64,000 bases of DNA from Odontocerum albicorne (taxonomy: Eukaryota; Arthropoda; Insecta; Trichoptera; Odontoceridae), in assembly GCA_949825065.1 (NCBI GenBank), contig OX463855.1:41550301-41614300 (forward strand), in the 5' to 3' direction. A program made the translations under genes and the position numbers. The notes below the pieces were generated by a model, which saw nothing but the letters and a program-made list of their open reading frames with translations, was not told the DNA's origin and did no database searches. Positions within the stretch are counted from its first letter, which is position 1, and each line of letters starts with the position of its first letter. Below, one piece after another: positions 40,301-55,300 of the stretch.

Positions 40301-43300
40301 CGCGTCGACACTTCTCAACATACTGATCTCGAACCGGTCTCGTTGCGGAGGGGAAGGGTCAGGCTACACGGAAGTGTAGCCAACATGTCGAAAATAAAAT
40401 CCATCCAGTTGTGAGAGTCTCAGTACACTTACTTTCTGGATACGCCTCGTACATCCCATCGGGCCATTTCCCTATCGGGGTAGCTAGAGAGGACAGAGCG
40501 CCAGACTTTCCTATCTCGAAACATAATTCTTCGCCTTTTCTATATCCATAGACATTTTACATTTCCTACTCTCAAAATATCAGTCACTTGATCCAACCAT
40601 GCTTTCCTTAATCTTCCTCTACAACGTCTTTCACCCACATTTGCACTGTATGTTTGTTTTGTTAGTCTTTCTTTGTTCAACATGCCCAAACTATCTCAGA
40701 GTACTCTCTTCATCTTACTCAATACATCAGTCTTACACATCAACACTCAATACACCATCACCCCATGTATTCTTCTCATCGCATGCATTTTATTCGATTC
40801 CTTTCAACCTTTTTCCATGTCCACGTTTCACTCCCATACATCAAAGTAGGTACTAAAATACTATTGTGACTATCATGTTAGCAGATTAAATGCTATCCGG
40901 TTCAAGTATATATGTTTTAGTACCCTATTGACTTTGTTCTTATCGCAACACACTTTAGGAACGGTTGTTCCTTAAAGGAGAGATGATGAGGATGATTGTT
41001 GATAAATAAAAACTTGTCGAAATCGGAATATGCAAAGAGGAATTTTATTGACAAACGTCGGTATTTATAATGTTTTGGACGTGTGCGGGAATGCGCACGA
41101 GATATATCGCTGTCTCGTCTTTGCGCTTACAATATGTTTATTGTCGATGCGTAGGTATCCTTTGTTTTAAGAGACAGCGCGGAAGATGTGTCGCTCTCTC
41201 CTTTCCTCATGGAATGCGGTCTCCGCTAGTAGTGAGTTGAATGACCAACAGCGTGGACTTCGCATTGTTAAGGTGGGCAAAGGTCGCCTCGTGGGTTCAG
41301 TGACCGCATGTATAGTCGCTAAAACACTATTCGATATCTATTTTTAACTTTTTGTACCAAAATAGTAGAATCTTTAGCAGATGTCCTTGAAGGACGCGCT
41401 GATGATTTTCATTGTTTGGTATTTAAATAAAATACGTCAATTAGCGATGCGGAAAGAGAGAGTGAATGAATCAATGAATAATAAATAGTAATTAATGATG
41501 CTTTATTTATCGGTAAGTGGGTATTTATACATTTCAGAATGGGCGCGGGAGTGCGCCCGCAATCTATTTTTATCTCGCTTCTGTGCGTGCAGAAATGGTC
41601 GATTGAAATATTGCAGACATCGCAAATAATATTGTGGGTAGACAATTTGTTGGCGAAAACGGCGAGACAGCGTGATGCGTTCTCTTTCTACTGTGGAATG
41701 TATCGTAAATAGTATTTGTGGGTAAACAATTTCAATGTTTTGGTATGCGACCTTTGGACATATCCAAAGGTCGTTTCGTCGGTCGTTGACCGTGTGTGAT
41801 GACAATATTCAGCGATGACAGTAGTTCCTACAAATCCTTCCATATATCCATAATTCATATATCGCATTTACTTTTCCTTTCCCACTTTTCTATCACCACG
41901 ACATAACATTTCTCAACATTCATTCTCAAATCTTTCTCTTCCGATTTCTAATACAATTCACTTATCAAACTCTGTTCATTCATCTTCATTCTCCGCTAAC
42001 ACTTCCATGTCACCGTCACCGCATACAACAATCTGCATACATTTTCCCATTCTACATTTGTATCTTCATCTATAGTACGTATAATAACTTACTTTTCTTT
42101 CTCCGGCCAGCATTATTGTGTGTGCCGACCGTAGCCATTGATCCGAGACTGCTGGCATTGCTAGTGATGCTACTTGTGAAAGAAGACATTAAACTATCAG
42201 TCATCTGGCAGCGGTCTTCTCGCCTTTTGAGAGGAAGGAACTTTTCATCATCGTCGCTGTCCTCGATATTGGCCGTGCTCCAGCCGTGGCCGTAGGACAT
42301 GTGATGGATACCTCGCCCGCCACCGAGGCCCCCGGCCAGTTGAGCCTCCACTCGCTCAAAGTCCATGGCTCTCATGGGTTTCGATTCGAGGCCTGGGTGG
42401 CTTCGAGATGGAACGTTGCTAATAAAAAAAATTGAGAATATATTAACAAGTTTAAAATATACTGAAGAGTTTCGTGTAGTTCACTGATCTGCATTGTAAG
42501 AGGTGACTACGGGGTTATTCCATGTCAACTCAATACATCCTTTCTATCCCTTACCCCTTTAGATTTTCGGTTTACAGTTTGTATCTATGAAGCATATACG
42601 AGGCGTATCCAGAAAATAAGTGTACTGAGGCTCTCACGACCGGATGGATTTTATTTACGACATGTTGGCTACACTTCTGTGTAGCCTGACCCTTCCCCTC
42701 CGCAACGAGACCGGTTCGAGGTCAGTACGTTGAGAAGTGTCGATGCGACAACACGTTTCGTGAAAAATGTCAACCGCCAAGTTGAATCGAGTGGAGGCCG
42801 GGCAAGAGTTTTTGAGGCGCTGCAAACTCCATGGAGATGAATTTCTCCGCTCCACCGTTACTGGAGATGAAACTTGGGTTGGACACTACACGCCTGAAAC
42901 CAAAAGGCAGTCTCAACAGTGGCGTCACACCTCTTCACCCTCCGTCAAAAAGTTCAAAACCACAATTTCAGCCAAGAAATTCCATGGCATCCGTGTTTTG
43001 GGACTGTCAAAGCATAATTTTAATTGAATATATGCCTCAAAGGGAGACCATCAACTCTGCAAGATACTGTGAGACCCTAAAAAAATTGCGGAGGGTGATT
43101 CAGAACATGAGGAGGGGCATGCTGACAAAGGGAGTCTGCCTGCTGCACGAGAATGCCAGACGGAACTGCTCGCCTCGTTTAAATGGGATGTCCTGAACCA
43201 TCCCGCGCATTCCCCTGACCTAGCACCTTCAGATTACTATCTCTTTACCTCCCTGAAGCTGCACATGTGTGGAAAAAGGTTTTCAACCGACGAGGAGGTA

Positions 43301-46300
43301 AAGGAGGAGGTGGAGAAGTGGACGGAGGGGTTGGCGGGAAACTAGTTCGAGGAAGGCATCAAAAAGTTGATACCCCGCTTCACCACCACCTGCATTGAGA
43401 GGAATGGCGACTATGTCGAAAAATAGCTTACATATGTACTACGGTAACCATGTAATTTTTTTGTTTAAATAAAAAAAATATAAACCTACAAAAATTCAGT
43501 ACACTTAGTTTCTGGATATGCCTCGTACATTCGAGTGTCCCTCATTTTGTCAAAAAAACCATTTTTTTTCCACACCTTAAATATTTTCCATTTGGTTTGA
43601 TTTACCCAAAAACCAAATGTTATTACAATAGGATGACGTTAACCCGTGCCGACTTGAATGCCAAATTTGAATGTTTGGAATTATAGGTTTTTTAGTTCTA
43701 AGTCAGTAATTGAATACATTTTTACTCTTTAGAGTGCACTAAGTAATCTTTATTTAAATAAAAAAAAAAAATTATATTCATAAATAATTTTTACACTGGC
43801 TTATATTTACTACTAAACCTATAATAACAAACATTCAAATTTGGCGCTCATACCCCTTATAGGTCAACAATCTAACTATAAAAATATCCAAGATTGCGGT
43901 GTACTTATTCCCGATTCTATGGAGTTTAGGTAAGGAAGAATTTGCAAAACAATTCATTTTCAATTCATTCTCATACCCTGGACATTCTTGTTAAAACTCA
44001 AATATTCAAATTTGTTATTATACGCTTATCAAATCAAGGTAAGATAAAAAATATTATCACTTATATTATTATTCATATAAAGACTAATTTTAAAATTGGC
44101 ATAGCGCAAAAACCTCTCTTCATTGCACTGGAATGGGGATTCCATATGCTAGAATTGTATTCTAATTTACGAGACGATGTAAAGAAACTTAAGGGGTTAT
44201 TATACTCTAGAAATTTGAAAAAAAATCGCTTTTTTGTTTTTTTGCATATTCTTAAAGTTTTGACCTTTAAGAATATGTTATCAAAAGGAAATTTAAAAAT
44301 TCTCAATATTTACGAAGTTATAGATATAAATGAGGCAGCAATTACGCCGCACCGTAATGACTCAGACAATAATCTCAAAACTTTAAACGCGTTTATCTCG
44401 AAACTACTTTTTTCGACCTAGTCGACATAAAATTTCAAGTTCTATCCAACCGATTATTTTCAAATTTGGTATGAAATCTTGATAAATGTTTTTATATCGT
44501 CCCTACCTTGGAAAATTCAAAACTATTTTTTTAACTATTTAAAAAAAAAAAGAAAAAAATGGTAAAAAAATTTCAGACAGCCGCCATTTTACGATTTTCT
44601 TTTCTCTTTGGTACCAACTATAACGACATTATTTTTTTATCAAGTAACTGTGTATGAGTTTTGTTTCAGATTTACGTAAGGGTTCCAATCATGTCGACCA
44701 GCTCACCCTCTTTTTTTTTTACGACAAGATATAATAGCTGATAACATCTTGAATTTTCAATTTTTTTTTTTTCAAATTTTTTTTGTACATTCTCAAATCA
44801 CCAAGAAACAAACTAAAAAAATGTACAAGGAAAAACATTTTTTGTTTAAATTTTACTGTTTGAAAAAACACCCGAAATTCCCGCCTCTAGAGTAGAATAT
44901 CCCTTAATCCCTTGTGTTCCCTTCAATGGTTTTAAAATTTTCAGAATAAATATCCCTAAACATCTTCAGACAACTACTTAATGAGTTTATCAATATGAGT
45001 TAAAAATTTAAAAGCAGGATCAAATATCATATCCAGATTTGGTATATCCGAGAAACTGTTGCCAATCTATCACAATCAATGGAATAATCTAAATATAATA
45101 TCCAGATTTGGTATGTCCGAGAAACTGTTGCCAATCTATCACAATCAATGGAATAATCTAAATATAATATCCAGATTTGGTATGTCCGAGAAACTGTTGC
45201 CAATCTATCACAATCAATGGAATAATCTAAATATAATATCCAGATTTGGTATGTCCGAGAAACTGTTGCCAATCTATCACAATCAATGGAATAATCTAAA
45301 TATAATATCCAGATTTGGTATGTCCGAGAAACTGTTGCCAATCTATCACAATCAATGGAATAATCTAAATATAATATCCAGATTTGGTATGTCCGAGAAA
45401 CTGTTGCCAATCTATCACAATCAATGGAATAATCTAAATATAATATCCAGATTTGGTATGTCCGAGAAACTGTTGCCAATCTATCACAATCAATGGAATA
45501 ATCTAAATATAATATCCAGATTTGGTATGTCCGAGAAACTGTTGCCAATCTATCACAATCAATGGAATAATCTAAATATAATATCCAGATTTGGTATGTC
45601 CGAGAAACTGTTGCCAATCTATCACAATCAATGGAATAATCTAAATATAATATCCAGATTTGGTATGTCCGAGAAACTGTTGCCAATCTATCACAATCAA
45701 TGGAATAATCTAAATATAATATCCAGATTTGGTATGTCCGAGAAACTGTTGCCAATCTATCACAATCAATGGAATAATCTAAATATAATATCCAGATTTG
45801 GTATGTCCGAGAAACTGTTGCCAATCTATCACAATCAATGGAATAATCTAAATATAATATCCAGATTTGGTATGTCCGAGAAACTGTTGCCAATCTATCA
45901 CAATCAATGGAATAATCTAAATATAATATCCAGATTTGGTACATCCGAGAAACTGTTGCTAATCTATCACAATCAATGGAATAATTAAAATATAATATCC
46001 AGATTTGGTATATCCGAGAAACTGTTGCCAATCTATCACAATCAATGGAATAATTAAAATATAATATCCAGATTTGGTATGTCCGAGAAACTGTTGCCAA
46101 TCTATCACAATCAATGGAATAATCTAAATATAATATCCAGATTTGGTATGTCCGAGAAACTGTTGCCAATCTATCACAAACAATGGAATAATCTAAATAT
46201 AATATCCAGATTTGGTATGTCCGAGAAACTGTTGCCAATCTATCACAATCAATGGAATAATCTAAATATAATATCCAGATTTGGTATGTCCGAGAAACTG

Positions 46301-49300
46301 TTGCCAATCTATCACAATCAATGGAATAATCTAAATATAATATCCAGATTTGGTATGTCCGAGAAACTGTTGCCAATCTATCACAATCAATGGAATAATC
46401 TAAATATAATATCCAGATTTGGTATGTCCGAGAAACTGTTGCCAATCTATCACAATCAATGGAATAATCTAAATATAATATCCAGATTTGGTATGTCCGA
46501 GAAACTGTTGCCAATCTATCACAATCAATGGAATAATCTAAATATAATATCCAGATTTGGTATGTCCGAGAAACTGTTGCCAATCTATCACAATCAATGG
46601 AATAATCTAAATATAATATCCAGATTTGGTATGTCCGAGAAACTGTTGCCAATCTATCACAATCAATGGAATAATCTAAATATAATATCCAGATTTGGTA
46701 TGTCCGAGAAACTGTTGCCAATCTATCACAATCAATGGAATAATCTAAATATAATATCCAGATTTGGTATGTCCGAGAAACTGTTGCCAATCTATCACAA
46801 TCAATGGAATAATCTAAATATAATATCCAGATTTGGTATGTCCGAGAAACTGTTGCCAATCTATCACAATCAATGGAATAATCTAAATATAATATCCAGA
46901 TTTGGTATGTCCGAGAAACTGTTGCCAATCTATCACAATCAATGGAATAATCTAAATATAATATCCAGATTTGGTATGTCCGAGAAACTGTTGCCAATCT
47001 ATCACAATCAATGGAATAATCTAAATATAATATCCAGATTTGGTATGTCCGAGAAACTGTTGCCAATCTATCACAATCAATGGAATAATCTAAATATAAT
47101 ATCCAGATTTGGTACATCCGAGAAACTGTTGCTAATCTATCACAATCAATGGAATAATTAAAATATAATATCCAGATTTGGTATATCCGAGAAACTGTTG
47201 CCAATCTATCACAATCAATGGAATAATTAAAATATAATATCCAGATTTGGTATGTCCGAGAAACTGTTGCCAATCTATCACAATCAATGGAATAATCTAA
47301 ATATAATATCCAGATTTGGTATGTCCGAGAAACTGTTGCCAATCTATCACAATCAATGGAATAATCTAAATATAATATCCAGATTTGGTATGTCCGAGAA
47401 ACTGTTGCCAATCTATCACAATCAATGGAATAATCTAAATATAATATCCAGATTTGGTATGTCCGAGAAACTGTTGCCAATCTATCACAATCAATGGAAT
47501 AATCTAAATATAATATCCAGATTTGGTATGTCCGAGAAACTGTTGCCAATCTATCACAATCAATGGAATAATCTAAATATAATATCCAGATTTGGTATGT
47601 CCGAGAAACTGTTGCCAATCTATCACAATCAATGGAATAATCTAAATATAATATCCAGATTTGGTATGTCCGAGAAACTGTTGCCAATCTATCACAATCA
47701 ATGGAATAATCTAAATATAATATCCAGATTTGGTATGTCCGAGAAACTGTTGCCAATCTATCACAATCAATGGAATAATCTAAATATAATATCCAGATTT
47801 GGTATGTCCGAGAAACTGTTGCCAATCTATCACAATCAATGGAATAATCTAAATATAATATCCAGATTTGGTATGTCCGAGAAACTGTTGCCAATCTATC
47901 ACAATCAATGGAATAATCTAAATATAATATCCAGATTTGGTATGTCCGAGAAACTGTTGCCAATCTATCACAATCAATGGAATAATCTAAATATAATATC
48001 CAGATTTGGTATGTCCGAGAAACTGTTGCCAATCTATCACAATCAATGGAATAATCTAAATATAATATCCAGATTTGGTATGTCCGAGAAACTGTTGCCA
48101 ATCTATCACAATCAATGGAATAATCTAAATATAATATCCAGATTTGGTATGTCCGAGAAACTGTTGCCAATCTATCACAATCAATGGAATAATCTAAATA
48201 TAATATCCAGATTTGGTATGTCCGAGAAACTGTTGCCAATCTATCACAATCAATGGAATAATCTAAATATAATATCCAGATTTGGTATGTCCGAGAAACT
48301 GTTGCCAATCTATCACAATCAATGGAATAATCTAAATATAATATCCAGATTTGGTATGTCCGAGAAACTGTTGCCAATCTATCACAATCAATGGAATAAT
48401 CTAAATATAATATCCAGATTTGGTATGTCCGAGAAAGTGTTGCCAATCTATCACAATCAATGGAATTATCAAAATTGATATGTCAATAGACTACACAGTT
48501 TAACATAGAGATCTACAGCGTCCATCGTAAATATAGATGACTTTCGTGGCTTAGTTGGTAAGATTTAAGTCTTCCTGCCCCAGGTAAGATTTAAGTCTTC
48601 CTGCCCCGGGGATACGATTTAAGTTAGTAGGATTTAAGTATTCCTGTCCCGGGGGTTTCAGGTTTGATCCCCGATGGAAATAAAAATTATGCGGTATAGT
48701 TTGCGAGTCTGTATCTAGTGCTAGAAGTGTGCGAGTGTAGTTGCCTCTCTACGTGAAGTGATAATTTGTACTACTTGTAAGATGTTAAGTTTTGATAACT
48801 GTTTAACTCAATCCTATATAAACCATTTATTTAAAGCTTTAATTAAAAAATAAACCTGGAAAGATGTTTGTAAAAATATAATCTAAACAGCAAAAATAAC
48901 TCATCAGGGGAGCGCAACAAGACAAGGAGTCTTGTTGCGCTCCCCTGATGATGAGGTGAAAGCTTTGAAACCGGTAAGGTTATACCGTTACAAAAAGTGG
49001 AATAAACAGTGTTTGATAAAATAAATTACAATGTCTTTAAACCTCCACAATGTTAATGCCTTAACTATAAACAATATAAAATAACTTTGTTTAAAGTCAG
49101 GTTGATTTTTCCAAAATTGTTGTTCTGTTTCACAGACAAAATAATTGTTCTGTCTCACAGACAAAATTATTGTTCTGTCTCACAGACAAAATTATCGTTC
49201 TGTCTCACAGACAAAATTATTGTTGTGTCTCACAGACAAAATTATTGTTGTGTCTCACAGACAAAATTATTGTTCTGTCTCACGGACAAAATAATAATTT

Positions 49301-52300
49301 CGTCAAATCATTTCATCTGTTTTATATTTTTCAGCCAATATAACGTAATAATAAGATTCTTACCATTTTTGAAAACAACATGTATAATACCTGCTGTCTT
49401 CTAAATGTGGAGAAGTGATTCCATTAGCTAGCTCCATAAGGATGTGATACTGTCTCGGACTCAGGAATATGGCGAGTGATCCCAGCGTAAGTTGAAAATC
49501 TACTTTAGGCCCGACCGCCTCTTCGGACTGTTTCATACGGATCCTCATCTCTTGTCTTCCGGCGAGTCTCGCAAACAATATGGGTTCAGGCTCCAAGGAT
49601 ACATTACTGATCTGCGGAGGCTCGGCAGACCTTTCGTTGGCTTCTGAAGTGCTCGGGCTGCTCGCCATGTGGCAGGATTGATAAAGACTTTCAACATTTA
49701 AACTTTGATAAAGTGTGTCCAAGTCGCTTTCCTTGTTCACAGCGAACGGCAAGTGTGGATTCATTTGCGTATGCGTAGGCTCCACCACGACGGACTTAGA
49801 GAAGGTCCTGGCCCTCGAAGGGAACTCGTCTGTGTGGAAGGTGACGCCTTCGAAACATATCTTTTTCGTTGTGAATGTGGAAATTACGTAAGTCTTATTT
49901 TTCTCAGCGTCGTTGAGATTTGTCGGCGGGTCGGACCCTGCCTCGTCTAAATAGTCGATGCTGAAAATAATATAAATAATTTTAAATAATATACATAAAG
50001 AAATAAAACATTTTTGATACAAAGAATGACAAAATGTTTAAAAAAATAGTCGAAGAAGAAACTGAATAGAATAAACAGGCGTATGATATAATTTTATACC
50101 TGAAAAATTGACTAAAACAGAATAAAAACATTCACAATGTTATGATATGTTATATTAGGGGTGGCCAACCTCTTGGGTCGTGTGCCAAAACTGATATTGG
50201 GTAAAGGCTCGCAGGTCACACACATATTTTTTTAATTAACAGGCATATCAAAATTTGAATGCCTGAAAACAAGATGATGTGCTCTAAAGCAGTGCTCCGC
50301 AACCTTTTCTCACCTACGACACACCAAAATTCTTCCTAAAATTCCGCGGCACACCAAAAGCTCAAATATATAGATATTAAATTGATACACAAATTTTACA
50401 ATAAATTTTTGTTTTTTATTTGAAAAGTATACATACATAAAACTATAGCATATTTATTATTACGCAATCTTAATAATTATTATAAAATAATAATTAATTA
50501 ATGTGATACCTGCGCTTGTTTCAATGAACACAAAAGTTTTCTATTCGGCTCGATTTTTGACAGCGCAGCCCGAAGTTCACGGTCAAGACCTTTTAAGCAT
50601 GACCGCTTATCATTTTTAATTAATACAAGAGTTGAAAAACTTTGCTCACATAAATATGTCGTCGAAAATGTGAGTAGTGTTAAGATTGCTTTGTTGGATG
50701 CGAGGATATTATTTTTTAATAAGGGTAATTTTTCTTTGTCTATGACTAATTTGGTGCGGCCATGGTGTGTACAAAGCACACTACGCAGTTTTCAACAGTT
50801 GGCACCAGGCGCTGGGGGACCATTGAAAAATTTAGTTATAATAATTATTCTATACAACATTTTGAAAAATAGACAATATTATGAAAAATTATTTGTCATT
50901 GTGTATTAAATACATAATGAAAAATTGTAAAATGTCAAATACATTCAGTTTGACCGCGGCACACTTGTATCCGGCTCACGGCACACCAGTGTGCCACGGC
51001 ACACCGGTTGCGGAGCACTGCTCTAAAGTATAGCGTTTAACTACCAAAGCCACTACAAAAAAAACAGGATTCGAACCCGAGACCATGAGGGCCGACAATT
51101 TATTTCATCAATTTTTTAATGAATATAAATACAATTCTCATTATATTGAATATAAATACAATTCTCATTGTACATGAGTGTCACATGACATGCCTAAATA
51201 TATAAATATTAGTATTATTTGGATAACTATTATACGTAAAAAATAAATATGTACAGTTCACGCGGCGCAAGGAAAGAAACTGTGACTGTATTGTACTATA
51301 GCGTAGGTACACAGAGCGTGTGATTGTGTTAGTCAACTCCTGTGTGCTGATTGGTCAGTTTCAAATATCAGTGTCAAAAAAATAGTGTCACCATGATCGA
51401 AGGGTATGTTGGTTCTAGAAATGTACAGTTTACATTGAATACAGTGGATCAATTATATAAGTGAAAACCACAATTTCATAATAAGTTTAAGTGAAGCAAG
51501 CGATAGTGATTCATCATCAGACTGTGAATAATTTTATTTGTGTAATAAAATGAGACTTTCTTTTCTAAATTTATTTACGTATGATAAATTAAGTTCTTTT
51601 TGTATTTTTATGTTGTAGTGTTATATTTAATAAAACGTCTATACTGTGTTTCTTAACCAATACGTTTCTAAAAAAAACAAATAATCAATTCTATTTCTTT
51701 AAAATTTTCCATTGTGTATTTGTAAATAAAATATGAGGTTCGTTAGAAATAAATAAAACTTCTTGTTTCTTTCAAACTTTCTTTTTTTTGTATCAATAAA
51801 CAAATATTTGTTCTAAACAAAAAAATCCACTTTTGTATTTTTAAATGAATAATAAATAATCTGAATATATAATTAATAAAAAATCATGGTCACCCTTCTA
51901 CACTATTCTTTCCTTACGGCGCGCGGATTCTACCTATGTTCTTTTTGGTTTATATATAGTATTATAATACTATAATTTTGGTCACATTTAAATAAGATTT
52001 TTATATTTCAATATAAATCTTCTTTGCGTCGGAAATGTAGCGTGTCGCTGCTGTAAAACAATTATGTTTTATTATTAGTCTTTTCAAGGTTTACATATAA
52101 ACAACTTGTGGGCCACGGGTTAGCCATAAGGCCAAAAACCATTGTGTGAACATGATAGCTCAGTGATTCTCAAAGTGTGTGCCGTGGAAAATTCCAATCT
52201 TTTAATGAATTAATGATCGAAATTGAATGTACGAGGCGTATCCAGAAACTAAGTGTACTGAGGCTCTCACGACCGGTTTTTTTTTTCGACATGTTGGCTA

Positions 52301-55300
52301 CACTTCCGTGTAGCCTGACCCTTCCCCTCCGCAACGAGACCGGTTCGAGGTCAGTACGTTGAGAAGTGTCGACGCGACAACACGTTTCGTGAAAAATGTC
52401 AACCCCATCTCCTGCCAAGTTGAATGGAGTGGAGGCCGGGCAAGAGTTTTTGAGGCGCTGCAAACTCCATGGAGATGAATTTCTCCGCTCCATCGTTACT
52501 GGAGATGAAACTTGGGTTGCACACTACACGCCTGAAACCAAAAGGCGGTCTCAACAGTGGCGTCACACCTCTTCACCCTCCGCCAAAAAGTTCAAAACCA
52601 CAATTTCAGCCAAGAAAATCATGGCATCCGTGTTTTGGAACTGTCAACGCATAATTTTAATTGAATATATTCCTCAAGGGGAGACCATCAACTCTGCAAG
52701 ATACTGTGAGACCCTAAAACAATTGCGGAGGGCGATTCAGAACAAGAGGAGAGGCATGCTGACAAAGGGAGTCTGCCTTCTGCACGACAATGCCAGACGG
52801 AACTGCTCGCCTCGTTTAAATGGGATGTCCTGAACCATCCCGCGCATTCCCCTGACCTAGCACCTTCAGATTACTATCTGTTTACCTCCCTGAAGCTGCA
52901 CATGGGTGGAAAAAGGTTTTCAACCGACGAGGAGGTAAAGGAGGAGGTGGAGAAGTGGACGGAGGGGTTGGCGGGAAACTACTTCGAGGAAGGCATCAAA
53001 AAGTTGATACCCCGCTTAACCACCTGCATTGAGAGGAATGGCGACTATGTCAAAAAATAGCTTACATATGTACTACGGTAACTACGTAATTTTTTTGTTT
53101 AAATAAAAAAAATTGTAACCTACAAAAATTCAGTACACTTACTTTCTGGATATGCCTCGTATAATAAACGGACAAAAGTGTGAAGTATAGGAAAACAAAT
53201 TAAATAATTAAAGCTTACTTCCGAACATGAATCTCCAGCGCCACCCCTGTGTGACTGTCCTTGGGTACGTGCTCCATTCTAAATGTTGTGTTGGAGAAAC
53301 GTACTTTCACTCGGCACAATACTAGAAGCAATATGAGGAAACAGTCTTATAGTATCTAAACAGTAAACAGCCTTAATTATAATAGTTTTGCCTTAAAATT
53401 ATCATGAAATAATAGTTATTCCGGAAAGTATTTGTGTTATGACGTCTAATTCGTAACGATTCACATAACCATCAAATGCTCGTGGATGGCGGTTTCCAAT
53501 ATTTTCAGTATCTGGGTAATTTCTCGTGTTGTAGAATGTCTGTTATTCTCCATCAAATTTGTAGTCTTAGATCAACATCCGATAAGCACAAAGTTGCAAA
53601 ATGTTACGGGCAATTATTATGGACATTGTATGTGTCATTCATTCTCTCCATATATTCGAACCATCTTATAATCTAACATCTTAACCATCTATTTCTGATG
53701 TTCTCGTTCCACCTTTTTTAAACATTGACACTCCATATAATTTTCATGCACACATCTTCACAGCATTAATCTTACTTCTAATTAAGGCCAATCTAAATAG
53801 GAGAACTTACTGGAGTCTATAGTTTGAGCGAAGAGCTCAATGCCCTCCACAGGCTGCGGCGGGGCTGGCCCCTCCCCCTCTGCCTCCCCCTGCTGCAGGC
53901 ACTCGGCAGCCAGCTGCATCGAGGAAGTCATGGATGACCACATGGACTCGAGCATCGACGTCGCTGCAATATCAAATTGTCTTTTAAATTTCACGGCCCT
54001 TATTATAAAAAGATTTTTTCACGGTGCCCTTATTTTTATTTTGCCTATTAGTGGGATGGGTAAGCCTGTTGTTCACGATAAAGTTTCTGAAATCTTGGCA
54101 TTGAGAAACTGTGAACTGGACACAGCTACCTTTATTACTGGGGTGGGTGAGCCTGTTGTTCACGATAAAATTTCTGAAATCTTTGCATTGAGAAACTGTG
54201 AACTGGACACAGCTACCTTTATTAGTGGGATGGGTGAGCCTGTTGTTCACGATAAAGTTTCTGAAATCTTGGCATTGAGAAACTGTGAACTGAACACAGC
54301 TACCTTTATTACTGGGGTGGGTGAGCCTGTTGTTCACGATAAAATTTCTGAAATCTTTGCATTGAGAAACTGTGAACTGGACACAGCTACCTTTATTAGT
54401 GGGATGGGTGAGCCTGTTGTTCACGATAAAGTTTCTGAAATCTTGGCATTGAGAAACTGTGAACTGGACACAGCTACCTTTATTACTGGGGTGGGTGAGC
54501 CTGTTGTTCACGATAAAATTTCTGAAATCTTTGCATTGAGAAACTGTGAACTGGACACAGCTACCTTTATTAGTGGGATGGGTGAGCCTGTTGTTCACGA
54601 TAAAGTTTCTGAAATCATGGCATTGAGAAACTGTGAACTGAACACAGCTACCTTTATTACTGGGGTGGGTGAGCCTGTTGTTCACGATAAAATTTCTGAA
54701 ATCTTTGCATTGAGAAACTGTGAACTGGACACAGCTACCTTTATTAGTGGGATGGGTGAGCCTGTTGTTCACGATAAAGTTTCTGAAATCTTGGCATTGA
54801 GAAACTGTGAACTGGACACAGCTACCTTTATTACTGGGGTGGGTGAGCCTGTTGTTCACGATAAAATTTCTGAAATCTTGGCATTGAGAAACTGTGAACT
54901 GGACATAGCTACCTTTATTTCCAGATCCATCTCAAGATTCGAGCAATATTTGGTTCTTATCACAACTACTGGAGGTATTTTATATACAAAAAGTTGTTAT
55001 GGGTGGCCCGTGCAGCTTTAGGCAGCACTTAAAGACAACCCTTTTGGGAAGTCTTATCAGGATTTATGATGTTATATGAACACTAAACTACACCTAAAGT
55101 TGAACGTGTTATATTAGACTGCTTCTAAAACGTTTACAAATAGATCGATGGATTGATTGATTCTAAGATTGATTGATTCTAAGCTTTGTCTCTTTGTGTT
55201 CATGTCACTTAATATGATGTTTCCCATTGTATCTTTCAAGTCTGAGAGATGTTCCTTCTTCATCTAATAAATTGATCGTTCCAAATCAATCCAATAGAGC

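Noticed and set aside
45027..48446. 1139-codon minus-strand open frame and three long plus-strand frames
   Set aside because: They are produced by a 69-bp (23-codon) satellite open in both directions. There is no unique sequence, and units are identical at DNA level rather than protein level.
53840..55021. 393-codon plus-strand frame
   Set aside because: It is antisense to ATG2 exon 3 and then runs through an 87-bp satellite whose period is a multiple of three.
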